Below are positions 27,303 to 36,218 of a DNA stretch of 64,000 bases, one piece after another. A program made the translations under genes and the position numbers. The DNA lies in assembly GCA_025056215.1 (NCBI GenBank), contig JANWWC010000004.1, forward strand, positions 124,001 through 188,000. The letters run 5' to 3'. Each line of letters begins with the position of its first letter. Position 1 is the stretch's first letter. Origin of the DNA: Cytophagales bacterium. GTDB lineage: Bacteria > Bacteroidota > Bacteroidia > Cytophagales > Flammeovirgaceae. The notes beneath the pieces were generated by a model. It ran no database searches. It was not told the DNA's origin and saw only the letters and a program-made list of their open reading frames with translations.

Positions 27303-29348
27303 TTAAGGATTTTTACAGATTTCTGCAAAATCTTCTCCCTGAATATTCATACCAAGTTGTTTAGCTTGCTGCAAAGTTTGGCAAGCTCCATTTTTTTCGT
27401 GAGGAGCTTTGGCATACTGGGCTTTGGCTAACTCTTTCAGAAAGAAGGCTTTTAAAAAATTATATTGCAGTTGGATATGAGGATGTTCTTTGTAGTTTTC
27501 TAATCTCAAGAGAGCATCTTGGTACAAATAAATTGCTTCGTCAAAAAGAGAAAGAGCAAAATAAGCAGCAGCATTTCTCTCAAGTACGTTGAGAATTTCT
27601 AAAGGTTTGTTGAGTGTATCGTCATAAAGTTTTTCGTATCTATTTAAATAAAATGTAACGTTTTGGAAATCTTGTTCATCTAAATAAATGTTGGCAAACT
27701 CTATACAAAAAGTAAGGTGTGAAGTATCTGCTTTTTCAAAGTTTTTAGGATTTAACAAATATTGATTAGCTGCTAACAAAATTTTAGTTCGCATTTCTCT
27801 GGAAAAGTTAGCAGGAGTGAACTTGCGGTTTATCATTTGTGCCACAAGAATGAGCGCTTTTAAGTTTCCTTTTTGGGCATAGGGTGCTAATAAAGATAAA
27901 GCACCTGCATGGTCTTTAGGAGTGTTATAATATCCGTTTAACAAGATTTCTCCCCAAAGAATTTGTGCGGCAGGATGCCCAAGAGTTGAAGCGCGCTTAA
28001 TCCATGAAAGCCCTTGTAAATCGTTAGCTTTTAGATAAGTAATACCTAGTTCATACATTGCATCTTTGTTTTCCTCGTTTTGAGCAATATATCGCAAATA
28101 TTGCACATCTGTTGGGCTGATAAATTCTTTCAAATTGAGCTGGCGCAACCGAGCTCTAGAAAGCTCATGTCCGTTATTAGCAGCAAGAAGATATTGATTA
28201 ATAGCTAAACGCGTGTCTTGCTTGCAACCACGACCATTCATGAGCATTTCTGCCATCATGAAACGCGCGGTATCATTATTCATAAAAGCCCCTCGGCGAT
28301 AAAGTTTAAATGCAACGGTATCATTTTTAGGGACAAGTTCCCCTTTTTCATAGTAAGAGGCGAGTTTGAGAATAGCAGGAAGATAGTCTAATGAGGCAGA
28401 CTTTTCTAAAAGTTCTATTGACTTGTTGAAATCCCGTGCTACTCCTTCCCCTTTGGCGTATTTTTCTGATAATACGAACATTTCACGCGCATCTCCTGTA
28501 GAAGCTTTGAACTGCAAATAAATTACTTCGTTTGGGTTCAGATATTGATTCAAATCGTAATTTTTTAAGATTGATTGAGCCTCAAGGCTTCCTTCATTAG
28601 AAGCTTGTAGATAGAGCCTTACTGCTCTTTCTTGGTTAGCAGTTGTTCCTATGCCTTGCTCATAGCATCTTGCTAAAGCAAGTACTGCAGGTAGATATTG
28701 ATGGTTTGCCGATTTTTGATAGTAAACGAATGCTTGTGCTGGGTCTTTGGGCATTTCCTTGCCTTCTTCGTAGAGTTGCGCTAAGCGATACATATAGTAG
28801 GCATTTCCTTGAGTAGCCATGTAATAAATATAGTCGACTGTAGTAGTATCAGCGTATTTTGGGATATCAATTTGTTGGAGTTGGTCTTTGGCTTCTTGCA
28901 ATCCAAATTTTCGCCAAAGCATAAGAAAAGTGCTTGTCGCTTTTAATTGATTTTGAGAAATTTCGATTCCTTTGAACTCCATACGCGCTACTTCAAAGAG
29001 AGCTTGAGCATGTTTTCCATTTTTGGCAGCTAATTGGAAACACTCACTTGCTTTGCGTGTATCTTTCGGAGTGCCTAATCCGTTTGCGTACAATTTTCCT
29101 AGATCAAATAAAGCAGAATCAAATTTTAGTTTAGCGGCTTGTTCATATTGTTTGAAAGCTTTGTGATAGTCTTGCTTGTAACCATTGCTTCCTTCTTCGT
29201 AAAATTTACCAATCATCCAGATTGCATAAGCGTCTTTTTGGGAAGCTCTTTTTTGTAGCTCTTTTAGTTTTTCTCCTGAATATTGTCCCCAACTTTCAAT
29301 TGTAAAAAATAAAATGCTGATTACTACGATATACCATTGTTTTTGCAT
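27303..29348 (-). CDS. Secreted Sel1-like (TPR) repeat protein
   Basis: A 681-residue protein with a signal peptide (ending ESWGQ) and a long run of Sel1-like repeats of about 36 residues, such as AIWMIGKFYEEGSNGYKQDYHKA, ALFDLGKLYANGLGTPKDTRKA and ARCYEQGIGTTANQERAVRLY (each quoted separately). About a dozen repeats are visible in three groups separated by degenerate segments, then a C-terminal helical TPR part. Such proteins act as interaction scaffolds. A well-formed promoter lies 50-85 bases upstream. Confidence 0.88.
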   Translation of the reverse strand: MQKQWYIVVISILFFTIESWGQYSGEKLKELQKRASQKDAYAIWMIGKFYEEGSNGYKQDYHKAFKQYEQAAKLKFDSALFDLGKLYANGLGTPKDTRKASECFQLAAKNGKHAQALFEVARMEFKGIEISQNQLKATSTFLMLWRKFGLQEAKDQLQQIDIPKYADTTTVDYIYYMATQGNAYYMYRLAQLYEEGKEMPKDPAQAFVYYQKSANHQYLPAVLALARCYEQGIGTTANQERAVRLYLQASNEGSLEAQSILKNYDLNQYLNPNEVIYLQFKASTGDAREMFVLSEKYAKGEGVARDFNKSIELLEKSASLDYLPAILKLASYYEKGELVPKNDTVAFKLYRRGAFMNNDTARFMMAEMLMNGRGCKQDTRLAINQYLLAANNGHELSRARLRQLNLKEFISPTDVQYLRYIAQNEENKDAMYELGITYLKANDLQGLSWIKRASTLGHPAAQILWGEILLNGYYNTPKDHAGALSLLAPYAQKGNLKALILVAQMINRKFTPANFSREMRTKILLAANQYLLNPKNFEKADTSHLTFCIEFANIYLDEQDFQNVTFYLNRYEKLYDDTLNKPLEILNVLERNAAAYFALSLFDEAIYLYQDALLRLENYKEHPHIQLQYNFLKAFFLKELAKAQYAKAPHEKNGACQTLQQAKQLGMNIQGEDFAEICKNP

Positions 29349-29401
29349 GGGAATTCTAATAAAGTGTAAAAAACTTTTTATTTAATACTAACGAGTTTAA
29401 G

Positions 29402-29433
29402 CAAAAATATGTTTCTTTTAATTTTGTTCAAAA
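29402..29433 (-). promoter_or_regulatory. Promoter of the Sel1-repeat gene
   Basis: Read on the - strand: TTTTG (29433-29429), a 19-base spacer, then TATTTTTG (29409-29402). This matches the Bacteroidetes TTTG-N19-TAnnTTTG consensus. The start codon is at 29348, leaving a leader of about 45-50 bases. Confidence 0.6.
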
Positions 29434-29588
29434 TTTTTATATTAATTAATTTAAAAAATTTATTTTTGTTTATATAATCTTTTTATTTCAAGATAATAGC
29501 GCATAAAATAATAACCCTATTGATAAAATGGACGTTATTTTTTGCATCGAATTGATTAAATTTGTCTATATTCTACAAAGATGTGACA

Positions 29589-30983
29589 ATGAAAAGTCTT
29601 TTACTTTTTTTTCTTCTAAATTTTTTATACTCAGAGGCTAATAGCACAGAATTAGCAACTTTAGTGTTAAATCTTTCTTCTTCTCAGGTAGGAAGAACAG
29701 GGAAAATATTTTGTTATACAGATAAGTTTTTTCTTTCTAAGCAAATTGTAAGCGTAACACATCTGCAACAGCCGACCGTGTGGGTATTTGAAATTCCTAA
29801 AGAAGATGTTTTTTTATTAGAAATTGACAATAATGAATATGAAATTTATTTAAAGCCTCACTATACTTACAAGTTGTTTTTTGATCAAGAAGAAAATCTG
29901 ATTCGCGTCGAATCAGAAGACTTTGTGAATGACTATATTTTACAAGTAAGAAAGTATATCGCAAATTTTTTAGCTTCTTATCAAGATAAAGCAGGAAAGT
30001 TTACAAAAGAATTTAAAAAACATGAATATGAACTCATCTTGCATTTGTCTGAAGAAATTAAGAAGCAACCGTTTTATCTGAAAGCCGATAGTAAAATTAG
30101 TAATCTTATTGACTTTGAACTTATCAGATTTCAAACAGATTATTTATTGTCTAATAAGTATCCGATTGATTTTATTGAGAGAAAGGTTTTAGATATCGAG
30201 CAATTTCCTGAAAATACTATTTTTTGGCTGTGGTTAGACGAGTTATTTACTTTTGAAAAAAATATAGTAGTAAAAAATAAACATGGTGTTTGGCTGCAGC
30301 GCTATAATTTAGCGTACCTTACTGCATCTGAAACAGATGGAACATGGATTTATGAAAGCTTTAAAAAAGAAATTCAAGCAGAAAATTTTCCTACCAAAAT
30401 ACAAGAAATTTTGTGGTTAAAAGGTTTGATAATTGCTTATGAGGTAGGTAATGTAAATATAGAAACTCTAAGAAATGATTTACAATACTTGTCCGAGCAT
30501 GCCCAACTTTCTGATGTAAGGGCATATGCTCAGCAGCTTCAAGCAAACTTTAATCGAATTACGATCGGACAGACTCTTCCTGATTTTTTTGTTTACGATA
30601 TGCGCGGCGATAAAATGAACATATTTTCTTATTTTGGCAAACCTACTTTACTAGAATTTTGGGCAACTTGGTGTACTGTATGCGTTAAAGAAATGAAAGA
30701 AATTCCTGGTTTAGTAGAAAAATACAAAGATGAATTTCAAGTTGTGAGCATCTCTGTCGACGATCAGCTTGAAAAAGTACAACGTTATTTAAAGTTGAAT
30801 CCTTCATTTGATTGGACATTTTTGTGGTTGCCAGAATATAAATCTGTAGCCGAAAGATTAGGAATTTCTGGATTTCCAGCGTATTTTTTAGTAGACTCTA
30901 AAGGAAGGCTTAAATACGTACTAGAGGGATCTCCTAAGAGTGAACTAAAAACGATTTTGAGTTTAGTAGAAGATTCAGACTAA
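29589..30983 (+). CDS. TlpA-like thioredoxin-fold protein
   Basis: A 464-residue periplasmic protein. The N-terminus has a hydrophobic signal (MKSLLLFFLLNFLYSEAN), a large helical middle domain of unknown role, and a C-terminal thioredoxin domain (about 330-464) with LEFWATWCTVCVKEM (active-site CTVC) and the cis-Pro region GISGFPAYFLVD. This layout resembles Bacteroidetes TlpA/DUF5106-type disulfide reductases used in cytochrome maturation or envelope thiol repair. I chose the ATG at 29589; an upstream TTG is a poorer start. A TAAATTTG -7-like element is at 29557-29564. The RlpA gene follows after 3 bases. Confidence 0.88.
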   Translation: MKSLLLFFLLNFLYSEANSTELATLVLNLSSSQVGRTGKIFCYTDKFFLSKQIVSVTHLQQPTVWVFEIPKEDVFLLEIDNNEYEIYLKPHYTYKLFFDQEENLIRVESEDFVNDYILQVRKYIANFLASYQDKAGKFTKEFKKHEYELILHLSEEIKKQPFYLKADSKISNLIDFELIRFQTDYLLSNKYPIDFIERKVLDIEQFPENTIFWLWLDELFTFEKNIVVKNKHGVWLQRYNLAYLTASETDGTWIYESFKKEIQAENFPTKIQEILWLKGLIIAYEVGNVNIETLRNDLQYLSEHAQLSDVRAYAQQLQANFNRITIGQTLPDFFVYDMRGDKMNIFSYFGKPTLLEFWATWCTVCVKEMKEIPGLVEKYKDEFQVVSISVDDQLEKVQRYLKLNPSFDWTFLWLPEYKSVAERLGISGFPAYFLVDSKGRLKYVLEGSPKSELKTILSLVEDSD

Positions 30984-30986
30984 TCC

Positions 30987-31709
30987 ATGAAATCATCCTC
31001 TTTTTTAATAGTCGTTTTATTGATAAGTTGCTGGTCTAGAGCACAAGTAGTAAAGCAACTTGGATATACTCAACAAGGCAAAGCTTCTTATTATCCAGAT
31101 GATCGCAACAAAGCTAAGACACGTAGCGGTGAAATTTATGATATGCGAGAGCTAGCCGCCGCTCATCCTTTTTTGGCGTTTAACTCAGTAATCAAAGTCA
31201 CTAATTTAGAAAATGGCTTGGAGGCAATTTTGCGCATTAACGACCGTCCTTATACCAATGACCGCGTGCTCGATGTCACACTTGCTGCAGCCCAACAACT
31301 TGGTATGATTGGCAAGCCTACTACATTAGTAAAAATAGAAGTGATTGCTTTAGATGTGCCTAGAGATGTGTTTCCAAAGTTTTTAGCTTCTCTTGAAAAA
31401 AAAACTGAAAAAGTAGTTGAAAAAGAAATAGATAGCCCTTACACTGATACGAGTGGTAAAAAACAAAAACCTCAAGGACTTGGTTTGCAAATAGGATTGT
31501 TTACTGAATTTTCTCAGGCGCAACAAAAAGCTATCGAACTTCAAAAAAAGGGTTTCTCCAAGGTATTCATTCATCAACAAATTGAAAAAAACAAAATCTT
31601 TTTTAAAGTTGTAGTAGGGGAATATTCCGATCGACCTAAAGCGCACCCTGATGCGCTAAAACTCAAAAAAATGGGTTATGATTGTTTTGTACGGCCGTAT
31701 TCTTATTGA
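30987..31709 (+). CDS. rlpA: RlpA-like double-psi beta-barrel protein with SPOR domain
   Basis: Septal-ring-type envelope protein. The 240-residue product has an N-terminal signal with a possible lipobox (LLISC), the RlpA double-psi barrel (GKASYYPDDRNKAKTRSGEIYD, then VIKVTNLENGLEAILRINDR), and a C-terminal SPOR domain (GLQIGLFTEFSQAQQKAIEL) that binds denuded peptidoglycan at division sites. RlpA of Pseudomonas is a lytic transglycosylase; activity here is inferred. The 3' end overlaps the convergent GT61 gene by 7 bases. Confidence 0.9.
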   Translation: MKSSSFLIVVLLISCWSRAQVVKQLGYTQQGKASYYPDDRNKAKTRSGEIYDMRELAAAHPFLAFNSVIKVTNLENGLEAILRINDRPYTNDRVLDVTLAAAQQLGMIGKPTTLVKIEVIALDVPRDVFPKFLASLEKKTEKVVEKEIDSPYTDTSGKKQKPQGLGLQIGLFTEFSQAQQKAIELQKKGFSKVFIHQQIEKNKIFFKVVVGEYSDRPKAHPDALKLKKMGYDCFVRPYSY

Positions 31710-32713
31710 GAGCAAATGAGTTCTAAATTTTTACGAAATTCTTGCGGATCGACTGTTACATCGGCTATATCAAAAATATCGTTTGGATTTGTGGCAGAAC
31801 AAAATTGAACGTAGTATTTTAGGTTTAAAATAGAACAATATCCCATATATAATAGGTAAGGTTCTTTTATTTCTCTCATCAATTCCATTACACTCTGATG
31901 TTCTTTCATGAACAATGCATTTGTTAAAGCAGCGCCATGAAGCGTTACAAAGTGAGTAGCTTGTTTCATCAGAGCAATTTGCTCGAAAAGACGCAAATCT
32001 TCAAAGTGAAAAATATCGAAGCCTAATTCTTTTAAAATAGGAATGATTGTTTGTTCGTTTACGATGCGGCGCGCACGAGCTCGCGAACGGCTTACGTAGA
32101 TTTTGGGGTGAGCATAAGAATCGATATTAGATTTTTCCCATAAAAAGTTCCTGACTCGATGCAATAAACTGGGTTCAAAAAATCCAAAACCTTGTAAATA
32201 ACTTGTTACCCATAGTTTAGGTACTATGCTCAGCTTTTTTTCGGGGATATACACTATTTCTTCAAAAGGCAAATGAGGAAGCGTTTCTTGAACAAAAGGA
32301 ACTTTTTGAGCTCTCTCAGGAAGGAGAAGAGTAAGAGTGGAAAGTTTTTCAAAATTCGCAAAAATTCTAGGCAAAGTTTCGGCTATCCAGTGATAATAGC
32401 CTGCTGAAGGAGAATTGCCTACAGTCCAAATGTTGTATGCTAATAAATATTGGCGATTTTTAGGTAAGTAGTGGCGCAATCTGAAAAAAAAATTTACCAA
32501 CATGATTTTGCGGAATTCTTTTATAGTCCAATCCATTAAAGGATAAGTATTGGGTAGCATTTTTAGATTTTTGAAAGCAACTCCTGAAGGAGTTAAATAA
32601 ACATTCTCGTAGAGTTGAGTGTCAATGGTATATATATCGATGCTGGGATCGTAAATGAAATTAGTAAGCGAGTGATTTAATGGAAGTTTAGAAGGTATAG
32701 TTATTTTCTGCAT
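31703..32713 (-). CDS. Glycosyltransferase family 61-like protein
   Basis: A 336-residue protein with the DUF563/GT61 pattern: SAGYYHWIAETLPRIF (the acidic catalytic-region His-Trp...Glu), IYVSRSRARARRIVNEQTIIPILKELGF, and HFVTLHGAALTNALFMKE (sequence pieces quoted separately). These enzymes transfer pentose or GlcNAc residues to glycans. No signal peptide is visible, so likely cytosolic or membrane-associated. It has its own promoter on the - strand near 32746-32777. Convergent overlap with rlpA at the 3' end. Confidence 0.87.
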   Translation of the reverse strand: MQKITIPSKLPLNHSLTNFIYDPSIDIYTIDTQLYENVYLTPSGVAFKNLKMLPNTYPLMDWTIKEFRKIMLVNFFFRLRHYLPKNRQYLLAYNIWTVGNSPSAGYYHWIAETLPRIFANFEKLSTLTLLLPERAQKVPFVQETLPHLPFEEIVYIPEKKLSIVPKLWVTSYLQGFGFFEPSLLHRVRNFLWEKSNIDSYAHPKIYVSRSRARARRIVNEQTIIPILKELGFDIFHFEDLRLFEQIALMKQATHFVTLHGAALTNALFMKEHQSVMELMREIKEPYLLYMGYCSILNLKYYVQFCSATNPNDIFDIADVTVDPQEFRKNLELICSQ

Positions 32714-32745
32714 TTCTTTAATTTGACAAAAAACCTGACCTTTGC

Positions 32746-32777
32746 CAAAAGTATGAAACTTTAGTTATGCATCCAAA
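32746..32777 (-). promoter_or_regulatory. Promoter of the GT61 gene
   Basis: Read on the - strand: TTTG (32777-32774), a 20-base spacer, TACTTTTG (32753-32746), matching the Bacteroidetes consensus. The start codon at 32713 lies 33 bases downstream of the -7 box. Confidence 0.55.
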
Positions 32778-32807
32778 CAAATTTTAAACTCTAATGAATG
32801 AATCAGA

Positions 32808-34361
32808 ATGTTGGTTGAGAAAATTTCTTGGCAAGATATTGGTTTTTCGCAATTGGTGATAGATTACATCAGCAAAGATAATTTAAAAAACTTCTACACG
32901 TTTTATCCGAGTATTTCTGAGCTTGAAAAAGCTATTGGGGCTCGTCAGTATAATGAAGAACTGCGCCACGTGCTTGTAGAAGTTCTTCAAGAACAATATC
33001 AAGAAAGTCATCTTGCTCCACCAGATTCATTGAGATTACTTGCTCGACAAAATGCGAGAACTGTAACTACTGGGCATCAACTTTGTCTTATGACAGGACC
33101 TCTCTACACAATATATAAAATTCTTACAACTCTGAATTTAGCAGAGCTTCTTTCGCAAAAGAATCCCTCTTATTGCGTTGTACCTATTTTTTGGTTAGCA
33201 TCGGAAGACCATGATTTTGCAGAAGTCAATCATTTTCATTGGTTTGGCAAGCGGTATGAATTTTTTTCTTCAGAAATAAAAGGAGCCATCGGACGATGTA
33301 GTACTTCTTCTCTTGCAAATTGGTTAGAGTCTATCTCTCAATTGCCAGAGGCATGGAAAAGTGCGTATACTTCCTCTCGGACGTGGTCAGAAGCTACTCG
33401 TAAGTTGTTGCATCATCTTTTTGGAAAATACGGATTAGTGATTCTTGATGCTGATGATAGGCGCTTAAAAAGATATTTTGTTTCGATTGCTGCTCACGAT
33501 TTGTTTGACCATATACCATACAAAGAAGTACAATGTGCCACGGAAGAACTAGAAAAGTTAGGATATAAAATCCAAATGCATCCGCGTACAATAAATTTGT
33601 TTTATATAAAAGAAGGATTGCGCGAGCGAATTGAAAAAGTAGAGAATCAATACCATGTTTTGCATACAGAAATTTTTTTTTCTAATGAACAAATTCGAAA
33701 GGAATTAGAGAACTACCCTGAAAGATTTAGCCCTAATGTAGTATTGCGACCACTTTACCAAGAAACGATACTTCCTAATGTGGCGTATGTCGGCGGACCC
33801 TCAGAAATTGCTTATTGGCTTCAATTGAAGAAGATGTTTTCTTATTTTAATATTCCGATGCCCGCTCTTGTACCGCGTCAATCTGTTACTATTTTAACAC
33901 CTAATCAGACCAATAAACTTCGTAAGTTAGAAGTTTCTATACGAGATTTATTTTTAGAAGAGATTTCTTTGAAAAAAAAATACACTTTTCAACACAGCCA
34001 GATACCTCTTGTTTTCCCTGCTCAAAAGGAGAAAGTAACCCAACTTTTTGCAGAAATCGAAAGCGTTGTTCGCAAGATAGATGCTTCTTTAGTAGGTTTA
34101 GTACAAGCTGAACAGCACAAAGCTCTAAAATCAATTGAGCATATCGAAAAAAAATTAGAAAAGGCAGCAGAACAAAAGCAAGAAGTTCAACTCAAGCAGC
34201 TTCTCCATTTGCGAGAGAAAGTTTTACCTAACAATATTTTTCAAGAAAGATATGACAATATTTTGAGCTTTTATTTAAACTATCCTGCTATTCTCGAAAC
34301 CTTAAAAGAAATTTGTCAGCCTTTTGTATGGGAAATGATAGTTCTCCACCTTGAAAATTAA
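32808..34361 (+). CDS. bshC: Bacillithiol synthase (cysteine-adding enzyme BshC)
   Basis: Adds cysteine to GlcN-malate in the last step of bacillithiol synthesis. The 517-residue product shows RTVTTGHQLCLMTGPLYTIYK, then PIFWLASEDHDFAEVNHFHW, and a long C-terminal coiled coil (about 370-480), all diagnostic of BshC. Bacillithiol is the low-molecular-weight thiol of many Bacteroidetes and Firmicutes. bshA and bshB are not in the window. The next gene begins 5 bases after the stop. Confidence 0.95.
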   Translation: MLVEKISWQDIGFSQLVIDYISKDNLKNFYTFYPSISELEKAIGARQYNEELRHVLVEVLQEQYQESHLAPPDSLRLLARQNARTVTTGHQLCLMTGPLYTIYKILTTLNLAELLSQKNPSYCVVPIFWLASEDHDFAEVNHFHWFGKRYEFFSSEIKGAIGRCSTSSLANWLESISQLPEAWKSAYTSSRTWSEATRKLLHHLFGKYGLVILDADDRRLKRYFVSIAAHDLFDHIPYKEVQCATEELEKLGYKIQMHPRTINLFYIKEGLRERIEKVENQYHVLHTEIFFSNEQIRKELENYPERFSPNVVLRPLYQETILPNVAYVGGPSEIAYWLQLKKMFSYFNIPMPALVPRQSVTILTPNQTNKLRKLEVSIRDLFLEEISLKKKYTFQHSQIPLVFPAQKEKVTQLFAEIESVVRKIDASLVGLVQAEQHKALKSIEHIEKKLEKAAEQKQEVQLKQLLHLREKVLPNNIFQERYDNILSFYLNYPAILETLKEICQPFVWEMIVLHLEN

Positions 34362-34366
34362 AAAGA

Positions 34367-35254
34367 ATGGAATGGGAAAGTTTTGTGCCACCATTGCAGA
34401 AAATACAGCATCCTATCTTAGAAAAAAGAAACATTACTTTGCAGTTGTTGAGAATAGATCTGATCCATACACATCTTTCTGGCAATAAGTGGTGGAAGCT
34501 TAAACATAATCTCTTTGAAGCGAAAAAAATGGGCTACACTACTTTGCTCACCTTTGGAGGTGCTTATTCCAACCATATTCGAGCAGTAGCTTTTGCAGGA
34601 AAATATTTCGGATTGAGTACTATTGGAGTGATTCGTGGAGATGAACATTTTGCGCTTAATCCTGTTTTAGAGTTTGCCCAAGAAATAGGTATGAAACTTT
34701 TGTTTTGGAGTCGCGAAAAGTATCGAAATAAAGAGCAGTTTTTAGGAGAACTTTACAGAGAATTTGGGGATTTTTATTTACTTCCCGAGGGAGGCACCAA
34801 TCAGTTGGCGCTAAAAGGTTGTGCGGAGTTGTGGCAATATATTCCACAAGAAACCACAATTGTTTGTAGCGCAGTGGGGACAGGTGGAACCCTTGCTGGA
34901 CTTATAGTGGGTTCTTCTTTAGAGAAAATAATTTGGGGATTTCCCGTTTTGAAAGGAGGCGCTTTTTTGTACGATACTATTTGCAAATTGTTATCGGCAT
35001 ATGCGCCTTCGAATACTTTTTCGAATTGGAAGCTATGGACAGATTATCATTTTGGTGGATACGCTAAGACAAATGCATTACTTATAGACTTTATACAATC
35101 ATTCATTAAACAAACTAATATCCCTATTGAGCCAATTTATACAGGAAAAATGTTGTTTGGAATTTTTGATTTAATACAAAACGAGTTGGTTTTAAGCGGA
35201 AGCAAAATAGTAGCTCTCCACACGGGAGGAATTTTTAAATCCGAAAAAGTTTGA
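34367..35254 (+). CDS. PLP-dependent D-cysteine desulfhydrase/ACC deaminase-like enzyme
   Basis: A fold-type II PLP enzyme of 295 residues: HTHLSGNKWWKLKHNL contains the PLP-lysine region, followed by TFGGAYSNHIRAVA, the cofactor-binding Asn segment, and CSAVGTGGTLAGLIVGS, the phosphate-binding glycine loop. The family includes D-cysteine desulfhydrase and ACC deaminase; without the diagnostic residues being tested I cannot choose. Encoded 5 bases after bshC, suggesting thiol or sulfur metabolism. The 3' end overlaps the convergent VWA gene by 20 bases. Confidence 0.88.
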   Translation: MEWESFVPPLQKIQHPILEKRNITLQLLRIDLIHTHLSGNKWWKLKHNLFEAKKMGYTTLLTFGGAYSNHIRAVAFAGKYFGLSTIGVIRGDEHFALNPVLEFAQEIGMKLLFWSREKYRNKEQFLGELYREFGDFYLLPEGGTNQLALKGCAELWQYIPQETTIVCSAVGTGGTLAGLIVGSSLEKIIWGFPVLKGGAFLYDTICKLLSAYAPSNTFSNWKLWTDYHFGGYAKTNALLIDFIQSFIKQTNIPIEPIYTGKMLFGIFDLIQNELVLSGSKIVALHTGGIFKSEKV

Positions 35255-36206
35255 CTGTAAACAAGACATCTAACACCATCAGAAAAAGGGCAGTCGCTAA
35301 AAAGTAGTAGTACTTGTTATCAGCTGCTTGAATTGTTTGGGTTTCGAGAGTTTCTCCTTCTATTTGATTAATAGCTTGAATTAAGCGGTTAATGTCGTTT
35401 CGTTTATCAGAAATCTCAAAATATTTTCCTCCTGTCATGTCAGCAAGTTTTTTAAGAGGTTCCGATTTAAGACGTGTAATTACTTCTTTACCTTCTTTGT
35501 CGCGCTTATAGCCCGTTCCCTCAGGGATTCTTCCCCCTTCTTCGGTTCCCACTCCTAATGTAAACAATTTGATATCGTTTTGTTCGATTTCGTCAGCAAT
35601 AGAAGTAGTTTCTTCTCCAAAATCTTCTCCATCGCTAATTAGTAAAATGAGTTTTGAGGTTTTTTGGGCTGTGTTTTTATCAGAGACAGAGAGTTTTTCC
35701 AGAGCCATCTTAAGAGCAGGATAAAAATCTGTTCCTGTAGCCGAAGTAAGCCCCGTGCGCATTGTTTCGATGAATAAAAAAAGTGCAGAATTATCGAAAG
35801 TGAGCGGGCATTGTAAAAAAGCATCAGAAGAAAAAACAATAAGTCCTATTCTATCGGAGCTAAAGGCTTTGACAATAGACTTGAGTTGATATTTTACTTT
35901 TTCTAAGCGAGAGGGTTGGATATCGTTAGCATCCATGGATTTAGAAATATCGACCAATAAATAAATATCTTTCCCTTTGGCTTTGATTTCTTTAATAGTT
36001 TTTTTGCCAAAAGTAGGCATTAAAAACGCAATGAGGATAAGCCCAAAGTATAAGCTGCGGAGAGCTAACTTGTATACAAAAGAGCCTGTTCTTTGTTTAA
36101 GAGAGCGCATGGTGCGTATTACTCTTAGTATATACAAAAGGTAAAGGGCGATAAACACCGCCCCTAGTAAAATTTCTGTATAACTAAAAGATTTGGCTAA
36201 CTCCAT
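35235..36206 (-). CDS. VWA-domain membrane protein (BatA-like)
   Basis: A 323-residue protein: membrane helices at about 12-28 and 47-64, then a von Willebrand A domain with an intact MIDAS (DISKS at about residue 89, a threonine in GTDFYP, and ISDGEDF), then a C-terminal helix at about 300-320. This is the BatA/BatB layout of Bacteroidetes aerotolerance operons, where the MoxR ATPase partner is usually nearby; here neither MoxR nor a second VWA gene is adjacent. It lies 12 bases downstream of pntB. The convergent overlap with the PLP enzyme is 20 bases. Confidence 0.88.
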   Translation of the reverse strand: MELAKSFSYTEILLGAVFIALYLLYILRVIRTMRSLKQRTGSFVYKLALRSLYFGLILIAFLMPTFGKKTIKEIKAKGKDIYLLVDISKSMDANDIQPSRLEKVKYQLKSIVKAFSSDRIGLIVFSSDAFLQCPLTFDNSALFLFIETMRTGLTSATGTDFYPALKMALEKLSVSDKNTAQKTSKLILLISDGEDFGEETTSIADEIEQNDIKLFTLGVGTEEGGRIPEGTGYKRDKEGKEVITRLKSEPLKKLADMTGGKYFEISDKRNDINRLIQAINQIEGETLETQTIQAADNKYYYFLATALFLMVLDVLFTVKLFRI

Positions 36207-36218
36207 GAGCGAAAAATG

